A stretch of DNA of 9,412 nucleotides from DATLZM01 sp035559315 (lineage in GTDB: Bacteria; Actinomycetota; UBA4738; HRBIN12), in assembly GCA_035559315.1 (NCBI GenBank), contig DATMBJ010000035.1:1-9412 (forward strand), given 5' to 3'. The notes beneath the pieces were generated by a model that ran no database searches, was not told the DNA's origin, and saw only the letters and a program-made list of their open reading frames with translations. Within the stretch, counting starts at the first letter, position 1. Each line of letters starts with the position of its first letter. Shown here piece after piece: positions 1 through 5,618 of the stretch. The position numbers and the translations under genes were made by a program.

Positions 1-1446
1 GAAGGCCGCCAGCGCGCGCCGGACCCGCCGCCGCTCGTCCGGGGGGAGCGCGAGGATCCGGCGGACGCCCGCCGCGATCCCCTCGGCCCCGGCCTCCGGG
101 TCGAACGAGCACAGCCCGGGCGCGCCCGCGGCGGCCTCCAGGGCCTCGGCGGTCTCGGCGAGCCCCGAGTGCCGCGCGAGGAGCGGGATCGCGCCGGCCG
201 CCGCGGCCTCCGCCGCCACCATCCCGAACGCCTCGGGCAGGACCGAGGGGACGACCAGGACGTCGAGGGCGGCGAGCGCCTCCGCCGCGTAGCGGTGGTC
301 CAGCCGCCCGGTGAACGTCACCCGTTCCCGGACCCCCCGCCCTGCCCCGGCCCTCCCCGGCTCCATCCCCCCCGCGTCCTGCAGCCAGGCCAGCGCGGCC
401 GCGTCCCCGGCGTCGAGCGCCAGGATGAGCGCGGTGAGCCACTCGCGGAACAGGCCGAACCCGACGACGAGGCCCCGCACGTCGGGGAGGTCCGCGAGCG
501 CCCCCAGGAACCGGTCCACGCCCTTGGCCGGGATCAGCTTCCCCAGGTAGCCGAGGAGCGGTCCCGGGTACGCCGCGAGCGAGCGCAGCCGCCCCGCGGC
601 ATCCGGGTCCGGGACGTCCTGGTCGTAGGCGCGGGCCAGCGCGTCCAGCGCCCCCCCATCCCGGCGGGCCAGGGCGTCGGCGACCGCGACGTCCACCGAC
701 CCGGGGCGGCCCCCGGCGCGCCGGTCGGCCTCCAGCCGGGCCGCGGCCGCTTCCAGGGCCTTCCGCCGGTCGGCGGGGCGGAACCGTTCCACGTCGACGC
801 CCGGGACGACCCGCACCAGCCGGTCGCGGACCGCGGGAACGTGGCGCGCGAGCCGTTCGAGCGCGTAGCGGCTCGAGCCGACGACGGCGGTCGCGCCCTC
901 CAGCCCCTCCCGGGCGAGGTCCCGGTACCGGGGGTCGGGCTCGATCGCGTAGAGCACGTCGCTCCCGTGGGCCTTCGCCGCGTAGCGCCCGGCGCCGAGG
1001 GCGCGCCGGGCCACCGCGGGCCCCGGGACGGCGTGGCCGGCGATCACGGCCTCGCTCCCGTGCCAGGCGTGGGCGGCGCGGAGCGCGAGCGCGTTCCGCT
1101 CGAGGTAGGCCCCGAGCTCCTCGTCCCGGAGCTCGACGAACCGCCGGACCTCGAAGCCCTCGTACTCGTCGCGGACGAAGACCGGGAGGAGCCGGCCGAT
1201 CGCGGGCCGGAGCAGCACGACCCGCCCGCCGCCCCGCGCGCCGTCCGCGCGCTCCCCCTGGAGCCGCACCCCCTCCGGCCCCACCGCGCCCCACGCGTCC
1301 ACGAAGGCGAACCGTTCGGGGTGGGGTTCCTGGCAGAGCAGGAGGACGTCGTGGCCGCGCCGGCGGAGCTCCTCCGCGACCCGGGCCGTGTAGACGTTGG
1401 AGCCGCTCCCCGCGAGCAGCCACCCGTGCCAGAGCAGGATCCGCAC
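1..1446 (-). CDS. GT4-type glycosyltransferase (partial, C-terminus cut by window edge)
   Basis: Probably transfers a sugar from a nucleotide-sugar donor to an envelope or storage glycan; donor and acceptor cannot be told. I translated 482 open codons by hand on the minus strand. The N-terminus reads MRILLWHGWLLAGSGSNVYT, with a glycine-rich acceptor-side loop, followed by EELRRRGHDVLLLCQE. AKAHGSDV lies near 157-164, VPGVDVERF near 214-222, and the donor-domain start GYLGKLIPAKGVDRFL at 299-314. The EX7E signature of retaining GT4 enzymes is at E405 and E413 (PEAFGMVAAEAAAAG), followed by ARHSGLAE. Unusual inserts lie near 224-297 and 336-372. The GTG start at 1446 is forced, because an in-frame TAG lies four codons upstream. 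A weak -10-like TAGACG (1453-1458) sits 6 nt before it, and there is no clear Shine-Dalgarno. It is divergent from the methyltransferase gene. The family is secure; the substrate is unknown. Confidence 0.9.
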   Translation of the reverse strand, partial: MRILLWHGWLLAGSGSNVYTARVAEELRRRGHDVLLLCQEPHPERFAFVDAWGAVGPEGVRLQGERADGARGGGRVVLLRPAIGRLLPVFVRDEYEGFEVRRFVELRDEELGAYLERNALALRAAHAWHGSEAVIAGHAVPGPAVARRALGAGRYAAKAHGSDVLYAIEPDPRYRDLAREGLEGATAVVGSSRYALERLARHVPAVRDRLVRVVPGVDVERFRPADRRKALEAAAARLEADRRAGGRPGSVDVAVADALARRDGGALDALARAYDQDVPDPDAAGRLRSLAAYPGPLLGYLGKLIPAKGVDRFLGALADLPDVRGLVVGFGLFREWLTALILALDAGDAAALAWLQDAGGMEPGRAGAGRGVRERVTFTGRLDHRYAAEALAALDVLVVPSVLPEAFGMVAAEAAAAGAIPLLARHSGLAETAEALEAAAGAPGLCSFDPEAGAEGIAAGVRRILALPPDERRRVRRALAAF

Positions 1447-1527
1447 CCCGCACGTCTACCACGGCCGTCGCCCGGCGCGGCGGAGGCCACCGGTGCGGCG
1501 GTCTTCCCCGGGCCGGGCGGCGAGGGA

Positions 1528-1533
1528 TAGGCT
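1528..1533 (+). promoter_or_regulatory. Leaderless -10 box (TAGGCT) for the methyltransferase gene
   Basis: TAGGCT fits the TANNNT -10 consensus of actinobacterial housekeeping promoters. It ends 7 nt before the GTG at 1541, so transcription should begin at or next to the start codon. No Shine-Dalgarno is seen in the spacer (CGGCGCC). The same spacing recurs at five other genes in the window. Confidence 0.6.
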
Positions 1534-1540
1534 CGGCGCC

Positions 1541-2380
1541 GTGCGCGGCACCGACGTGGAACGCCTGGCCGCCGCCTACGCGGAGACCGCCGAGGCCTAC
1601 GAGGCGCTGTGGGCGCCGGTCCTCCTCCCCTACGGCGCCCGCCTGGTGGAGGCCCTTCGGCTCGGCGCGGCCCGGCGCGTGCTCGACCTCGGCTGCGGGG
1701 TGGGGAGCCTGCTGCCGGCGCTCGCGGCCGCCGCCCCCCGGGCGCTCGTGTGCGGCGCCGACCGGTCCGAGGGGATGGTCCGGCGGGCCCCATCGACCTT
1801 CCCCCGGGCGGTGGTGGACGCGGCGCGGCTGCCGTTCGCCGACGGCTCGCTCGACGCGGTGACGATGGCGTTCATGCTGTTCCACGTGCCCGAGCCGGGG
1901 CTGGCGCTCCGCGAGGTGCTGCGGGTCCTCCGCCCCGGGGGCGTCGTGGGCGTGGCGACCTGGGGCGACGAGGAGCGGTTCCCCGCCGGCGAGGTGTGGA
2001 CCGAGGAGCTCGACGCCAACGGCGCGCCGCCCGACCCCGTCCCGGACCCCGGGCGGGACGACCTCGTGAACACCCCCGCCGGGATGCGGCGGCTGCTGCG
2101 CGAGGCGGGATTCGTCCGGATCGGTTCGAGGGAGGTCCCCTTCGAGCACCGCCTGGACCTGGAGGGGTTCGTGGCGCTGCGGACCCGGCTCGGGACGAGC
2201 GGCCGGCGCCTGGCCGCGCTCCCGCCCGAGGCCCGGGCGTCGTGCGTGGCCCGGGCGCGGGCCCGGATCGCCGAGCTCGGACCCGAGGCGCTCGTGGACC
2301 GTGCCTCGGTGGTGCTCTCGACCGCCGTGGCCCCCGGGGGGCCGGTTCCCCAACGCCGCTCCCGCGGGCCGGATCCCTAG
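1541..2380 (+). CDS. Class I SAM-dependent methyltransferase (Methyltransf_11/UbiE-like)
   Basis: A predicted cytoplasmic methyltransferase of 279 aa; its substrate cannot be told from sequence. Motif I, VLDLGCGVGS, is at residues 47-56 and forms the SAM-binding loop. An acidic residue follows at the end of strand 2 (CGADRSEGM). DAARLPFADGSLDAVTMAFM resembles the motif II/III region of small-molecule methyltransferases, and LREVLRVLRPGGVVGVATWG is the typical LRPGG segment. The C-terminal third is Arg- and Ala-rich and less conserved. GTG at 1541 is chosen because the TAGGCT box lies just upstream and because homologues begin shortly before motif I; an in-frame extension to 1397 exists but would run into the divergent glycosyltransferase. 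The stop codon overlaps that of the convergent gene. The family is secure. A role in methylating a quinone, lipid or natural product is only a guess. Confidence 0.9.
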   Translation: MRGTDVERLAAAYAETAEAYEALWAPVLLPYGARLVEALRLGAARRVLDLGCGVGSLLPALAAAAPRALVCGADRSEGMVRRAPSTFPRAVVDAARLPFADGSLDAVTMAFMLFHVPEPGLALREVLRVLRPGGVVGVATWGDEERFPAGEVWTEELDANGAPPDPVPDPGRDDLVNTPAGMRRLLREAGFVRIGSREVPFEHRLDLEGFVALRTRLGTSGRRLAALPPEARASCVARARARIAELGPEALVDRASVVLSTAVAPGGPVPQRRSRGPDP

Positions 2381-2934
2381 CGCCGCCGGCGCCGCTCCCG
2401 GGGGAGGCCGAACGAGTCCCCGCGCCGGAGCCGGACGGCCTCGGCGATCCCCGAGAGGAACTCGGGGACCTCCACCCGCCAGAACTTCCCCCATTCCGTG
2501 AGCCAGATCCCGAGCGCCACGGCCACCGGCGCCCAGCGGGTGGGGACGCCCGCCTCGAACGCCCGCCACAGGAACCCGCCGTAGCCGATCGCCTGGAGGG
2601 CCATCCCCAGGGCCGGCTGGCGGAGCGCGAGGTAGCCGCCGCCCAGGGCCAGGAGCACGAGGGCCGCGAGCCAGACCGGCATCGCGTCGGCCGCGCCCAG
2701 CCCCACCACGAGCCCCGCCCCCACGCCGACGTCGATCGGCATGTCCCAGGGGCCGAGGCGGGTCCGCCGCCGGGAGGCCCGGGCCAGGCGGCCGTCCAGG
2801 GCGTCAGAGAGCCACGCGGCGGCCAACACCAGGGAGGCCTCGGCGAGCCGGCCCCGGGCCACGAGGACCGCGAGCGCGAGGCCCGCGACGGCCCGGGCCG
2901 CCGTGAGCGCGTCGGCGAGGAGCGCGAGGGCCAC
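2377..2934 (-). CDS. CDP-alcohol phosphatidyltransferase-like integral membrane protein
   Basis: Enzymes of this family join a CDP-linked lipid or alcohol to an alcohol at the membrane, as in phosphatidylglycerol or phosphatidylinositol synthesis. The 185-aa product has several hydrophobic helices and the aspartate-rich signature: D44, D47-G48, A51-R52, G61, D64 and D68. The segment GRLARASRRRTRLGPWD is clearly family-like. However, only two residues separate G61 from D64, where the usual pattern has three. The tail is very basic (RERRRRR). I chose GTG at 2934 because GGGAG lies 9 nt upstream and the first helix (ALALLADALTAARAV) follows at once, as in homologues. An ATG at 2976 would add 14 polar residues but lies inside the enolase -10 box. 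The gene is convergent with the methyltransferase and divergent from eno. The substrate is unknown, and the enzyme could be a specialised subfamily. Confidence 0.85.
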   Translation of the reverse strand: MALALLADALTAARAVAGLALAVLVARGRLAEASLVLAAAWLSDALDGRLARASRRRTRLGPWDMPIDVGVGAGLVVGLGAADAMPVWLAALVLLALGGGYLALRQPALGMALQAIGYGGFLWRAFEAGVPTRWAPVAVALGIWLTEWGKFWRVEVPEFLSGIAEAVRLRRGDSFGLPRERRRRR

Positions 2935-2970
2935 GGGACCATGCTCCCACGTCCGCCGGGGGCGACGCGG

Positions 2971-2976
2971 TAGCAT
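2971..2976 (+). promoter_or_regulatory. Leaderless -10 box (TAGCAT) for eno
   Basis: TAGCAT fits TANNNT and ends 8 nt before the eno GTG at 2985, with no Shine-Dalgarno in the spacer CGGGCCCC. The same six bases contain CAT at 2974-2976, the reverse complement of an ATG on the minus strand. This argues against that ATG as the start of the divergent CDP-alcohol transferase gene. Confidence 0.6.
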
Positions 2977-2984
2977 CGGGCCCC

Positions 2985-4265
2985 GTGCCCGAGATCGAGG
3001 CCGTCCTCGCCCGCGAGATCCTGGACAGCCGTGGGAACCCCACGGTCGAGGTGGACGTGTTCCTCGAGGACGGCTCGTTCGGCCGCGCCGCCGTCCCCTC
3101 CGGGGCCTCCACCGGGGAGCACGAGGCCCTCGAGCTCCGCGACGGCGACCCGCAGCGGTACGGCGGACGGGGGGTCCTCCGCGCGGTCGGCAACGTCGTG
3201 GACGAGATCGCGCCGGCGCTCGTGGGGACCGAGGCCCTGGACCAGCGGGAGGTGGACCGGCTCCTCCTCGACCTCGACGGCACCGAGGCGAAGTCGAAGC
3301 TCGGCGCCAACGCGATCCTCGGGGTCTCGCTGGCCGTGGCGCGGGCCGCCGCCGACAGCGTGGGCCTCCCCCTCTACCGCTACCTCGGGGGCGCCCACGC
3401 CCACCTGCTCCCGCTGCCGCTCCTCAACGTCCTGAACGGCGGGGTGCACGCCGACAACCCCCTCGAGATCCAGGAGTTCATGCTGGCCCCGGTGGGGGCG
3501 GCCTCGTTCTCCGAGGCCCTCCGGTGGGGGGCCGAGGCCTTCCACGCGCTCCGGGACGAGCTCCGCGGGCGGGGCCTCGCGACCGGGGTGGGCGACGAGG
3601 GCGGGTTCGCCCCGGCCGTGGCCGCGGCCGAGGAGGCCTGCGAGCTCCTGGTGCGGGCGATCGAGCGGGCCGGGCTCGAGCCGGGGGAGGAGGTGGCGCT
3701 GGCCCTCGACGCGGCGGCGTCGGAGCTCCTCCAGGAGGGCCGGTACCGCCTCCAGGGCGCGGCCCGGACCGCGGAGGAGATGGCGGCGTTCTTCGCGGGC
3801 CTCCTCGAGGCGTACCCGATCGTCTCGCTGGAGGACCCCCTGGCCGAGGACGACTGGGAGGGGTGGGCGGCCCTCACCGCCGAGCTCGGCCCCCGCTGCC
3901 AGGTCGTCGGCGACGACCTCTTCGTGACCAACCCCGAGCGCCTGGAGCGGGGCATCCGGGAGGGCGCGGCCAACGCGATCCTGGTGAAGGTGAACCAGAT
4001 CGGCACGCTCACCGAGACCCTCGACGTGGTCGAGCTCGCGAAGCGGAACGGCTACGGGGTGGTGGTCTCGCACCGCTCCGGCGAGACCGAGGACACGACG
4101 ATCGCGGACCTCGCGGTCGCCGTCGGCGCCGGGCAGATCAAGGCCGGGGCCCCCTCCCGCGGCGAGCGGACCGCCAAGTACAACCAGCTCCTGCGGATCG
4201 AGGAGGAGCTCGGGGACGTCGCCCGCTACGCCGGCCGCTCGACCCTGGGCGGGGGGCGGAGGTGA
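2985..4265 (+). CDS. eno: Enolase (phosphopyruvate hydratase)
   Basis: Interconverts 2-phosphoglycerate and phosphoenolpyruvate in glycolysis and gluconeogenesis; cytoplasmic and Mg-dependent. The 426-aa length is typical. The N-terminal domain holds ILDSRGNPTVEVDV and VPSGASTGEHEALELRDGD, with the mobile-loop Ser and Thr at 39-43. SKLGANAILGVSLAVARAAA follows. Catalytic or ligand residues by family comparison are E164 (EIQEFM), E205 (GDEGGF), the Mg ligands D242, E283 (SLEDPLAEDDW) and D310 (VGDD), K335 in the signature ILVKVNQIGTLTET, H363 (SHRSGETED) and K386 (QIKAGAPSRGER). All key residues are present. GTG at 2985 directly precedes the conserved PEIEAVLAREILDSRGNP. The promoter looks leaderless. 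The stop codon overlaps the ftsB-like start as GTGA, so the two are probably co-transcribed and translationally coupled, as in other actinobacteria. Confidence 0.98.
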   Translation: MPEIEAVLAREILDSRGNPTVEVDVFLEDGSFGRAAVPSGASTGEHEALELRDGDPQRYGGRGVLRAVGNVVDEIAPALVGTEALDQREVDRLLLDLDGTEAKSKLGANAILGVSLAVARAAADSVGLPLYRYLGGAHAHLLPLPLLNVLNGGVHADNPLEIQEFMLAPVGAASFSEALRWGAEAFHALRDELRGRGLATGVGDEGGFAPAVAAAEEACELLVRAIERAGLEPGEEVALALDAAASELLQEGRYRLQGAARTAEEMAAFFAGLLEAYPIVSLEDPLAEDDWEGWAALTAELGPRCQVVGDDLFVTNPERLERGIREGAANAILVKVNQIGTLTETLDVVELAKRNGYGVVVSHRSGETEDTTIADLAVAVGAGQIKAGAPSRGERTAKYNQLLRIEEELGDVARYAGRSTLGGGRR

Positions 4266-4681
4266 GCACGAGGACGGCGGCGGTCCGCGGGAGGGGCCGG
4301 CCCCCTGCGCCGGTCCGCGGGCCCGGCGGGGGGACCGGCCGGCCCCGTGCGGCGGTGCCCGGGTCTCGGCACGCGGAGGGGCCCACCCGGAAGCTCACCC
4401 CCCGAGCCGCGGTGCTCGCGGCGCTGCTCACGGTGGTCTCGCTGTTCGCCGTCGCCCCCGCCCGCGCCTACCTCGAGCAGCGGGCGAGGATCGCGGAGCT
4501 CGAGCGCCGCGCCGAGATCCTGGCCCGGGCCAACGCGAGGCTCGAGGCCCGGATCCGCCGGCTCCGCGACCCCTCCGAGATCGAGCGGCTCGCGCGGGAG
4601 TGCCTGGGGATGGTGCGGCCCGGCGAGATCGCGTTCCTCCCCGTGACGAAGGGCGAGGGCCAGCTCCCCCCGCGGTGCTGA
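4262..4681 (+). CDS. FtsB/DivIC-family septum formation initiator protein
   Basis: A bitopic cell-division protein. In the FtsQLB (DivIB-FtsL-DivIC) complex, family members help activate septal peptidoglycan synthesis by FtsWI. The 139-aa product has a disordered Arg/Pro/Gly-rich cytoplasmic N-terminus (1-45), one membrane segment (about 46-66, AAVLAALLTVVSLFAVAPA), and a coiled coil (about 67-102, EQRARIAELERRAEILARAN). The usual post-coil motif follows: DPSEIERLARECLGMVRPGEIAF. GTG at 4262 overlaps the eno stop as GTGA, and a G-rich run just upstream can serve as ribosome-binding site. The eno-ftsB order is standard in actinobacteria; M. tuberculosis Rv1024 sits next to eno. The family is confident; the symbol is left blank because FtsB and DivIC names are both used. 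Confidence 0.92.
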   Translation: MSTRTAAVRGRGRPPAPVRGPGGGTGRPRAAVPGSRHAEGPTRKLTPRAAVLAALLTVVSLFAVAPARAYLEQRARIAELERRAEILARANARLEARIRRLRDPSEIERLARECLGMVRPGEIAFLPVTKGEGQLPPRC

Positions 4682-4683
4682 GC

Positions 4684-4696
4684 GCGCCGCCGGCGC
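4684..4696. terminator. Small GC hairpin between convergent stop codons (weak terminator candidate)
   Basis: GCGCC, a 3-nt loop and GGCGC form a 5-bp stem filling most of the 16-nt gap between the ftsB-like stop (4679-4681) and the membrane-protein stop (4698-4700). No T-tract follows on either strand, so it is at best a weak bidirectional terminator, and chance is possible in such GC-rich DNA. Confidence 0.25.
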
Positions 4697-4697
4697 C

Positions 4698-5123
4698 TCA
4701 CGTGAAGGCGATCCCGCCCACGAGGACCGCCGGGCAGGCCGCCGCCAGGGCGAGCGACGCCAGGGTGGTCGAGCCGGGCCCGCCGCGGGCCGCGTCCCGC
4801 CAGGCCCAGGCGGCCGGGACGGCCGCGAGCAGGAGCGGGAGCCCGATCGAGAAGACCCCCACGATCCCGGCCGACAGCAGCACGCCGGTCGCGGCGCCGA
4901 GCGCGAGCGTCCGGCGACGGGGGTCGTCCGTGCGCGCGCCGACCAGCGCCACGGCGGCGCCGGCGGCGATGAAGACCGCGACGAAGGCGACGCGGGCCGA
5001 GATCCACGCGGTCCGCTCCGCCCGGATGATCCCGAGGTAGGCCAGGTCGGTCGCCGCGGCGAGGGCCGCCGCGACGAGTTCCCGCGTCCCCGCGCGCCTC
5101 CGGGGGCCGCCCACGCGGCCCAT
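4698..5123 (-). CDS. Hypothetical multi-pass membrane protein
   Basis: I do not recognise a named family. The 141-aa product has a basic N-terminus (MGRVGGPRRRAGTR) and about four to five hydrophobic segments: near 15-33, 40-62, a long stretch 72-108 that may be two helices around GVFSIGLP, and 118-140. The polar loop GARTDDPRRR separates the second and third. The GVFSIGLPLLLAAVPAAWAW stretch recalls short actinobacterial integral membrane proteins of unknown function, but I cannot name a relative. The ATG at 5123 lacks an obvious Shine-Dalgarno or TANNNT box, so the start is less certain than the frame. It lies opposite in strand to the division-linked cluster, between the ftsB-like gene and the S1-domain gene. 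Membrane-compatible composition over the full length supports a real gene. Confidence 0.75.
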   Translation of the reverse strand: MGRVGGPRRRAGTRELVAAALAAATDLAYLGIIRAERTAWISARVAFVAVFIAAGAAVALVGARTDDPRRRTLALGAATGVLLSAGIVGVFSIGLPLLLAAVPAAWAWRDAARGGPGSTTLASLALAAACPAVLVGGIAFT

Positions 5124-5145
5124 CTTGCCAGGTCGGAGGTTCGTC

Positions 5146-5175
5146 TTGACGCACCGGAGGGGTGGGTGGGATAGT
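5146..5175 (+). promoter_or_regulatory. Candidate -35/-10 promoter (TTGACG-N18-GATAGT) for the S1-domain gene
   Basis: TTGACG at 5146-5151 and GATAGT at 5170-5175 are separated by 18 nt, a good housekeeping sigma-factor promoter. Transcription would begin near 5182, downstream of the GTG codons at 5162 and 5174. That would give the S1 gene a leader of about 50 nt with a Shine-Dalgarno (5222-5228), unlike the leaderless genes elsewhere in the window. Confidence 0.45.
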
Positions 5176-5599
5176 GGCCGGGTCCGGCGACGGCGGACGC
5201 GACGTCCGCCGTCAGGTTGCGAAAGGGGAAGAGATCAGCGAACTCGAGGTCGGCGCGGTCGTCGAGGGGACCGTGCAGCGCATCGTCCCGTACGGGGCGT
5301 TCATCCAGCTCGAGGGGGGCAAGCTCGGGCTCGTGCACATCTCGGAGATCGACCGGAACTACGTGAAGGACGTCCGGGAGCACCTCCGGGAGGGGGACCT
5401 GGTCAAGGCCAAGGTCACCGCGATCAAGGAGGACGGGAAGATCGACCTCTCGATCAAGGCCCTGATGGACCCCCAGCCCCGCCTCACCCGCCGCCGCGGC
5501 ACCGACCCCGGCTTCGAGCAGATGCTCAAGCGCTTCATGCGCCAGAGCGAGGAGCGCCAGGTCGACTACAAGCGCTCCGTCGAGCACAAGCGGAAGTAG
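5174..5599 (+). CDS. S1-domain RNA-binding protein (YabR/GSP13-like); start uncertain
   Basis: A small cytoplasmic protein with one S1 OB-fold domain, probably binding RNA or ribosomes; relatives include Bacillus YabR and YugI/GSP13. The S1 domain covers about residues 24-95: LEVGAVVEGTVQRIVPYGAF, GLVHISEIDRNYVKDVREHL and KAKVTAIKEDGKIDLSIKAL. The basic tail FEQMLKRFMRQSEERQVDYK then HKRK matches the YabR-type tail. In B. subtilis yabR follows divIC, agreeing with this place near the FtsB/DivIC gene. The start is unclear. GTG 5174 (or 5162) adds 20 or more non-family residues and lies inside or before the predicted -10. The family N-terminus aligns with ISELEVG from ATC at 5234, which has AAAGGGG 5 nt upstream. 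GTG 5174, preceded by GGAGGGG at 5156-5162, is given as the conventional choice. Confidence 0.88.
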   Translation: MAGSGDGGRDVRRQVAKGEEISELEVGAVVEGTVQRIVPYGAFIQLEGGKLGLVHISEIDRNYVKDVREHLREGDLVKAKVTAIKEDGKIDLSIKALMDPQPRLTRRRGTDPGFEQMLKRFMRQSEERQVDYKRSVEHKRK

Positions 5600-5605
5600 C
5601 CGGGG

Positions 5606-5611
5606 TAGCCT
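5606..5611 (+). promoter_or_regulatory. Leaderless -10 box (TAGCCT) for the DUF501-Ppx gene
   Basis: TAGCCT fits TANNNT and ends 7 nt before GTG 5619 (spacer CCCCGGC, no Shine-Dalgarno). It lies in the 19-nt gap after the S1 gene, so the fusion gene may have its own promoter as well as read-through from upstream. Confidence 0.6.
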
Positions 5612-5618
5612 CCCCGGC

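Noticed and set aside
169..1530. Long plus-strand open frame opposite the glycosyltransferase
   Set aside because: Antisense to a clear GT4 gene; the product is Pro/Arg-rich with no recognisable motif.
1447..1540. Regulatory RNA or operator in the divergent 94-nt gap (an 8-bp CACCGGTG palindrome at 1488-1495)
   Set aside because: An 8-bp GC palindrome is expected by chance in this sequence, and nothing else supports it.
1872..4073. Very long minus-strand open frame (over 700 codons) across the methyltransferase, CDP-alcohol transferase and eno
   Set aside because: Its product is low-complexity Arg/Pro/Gly with no domain, it is antisense to enolase, and such shadow frames are expected at this GC content.
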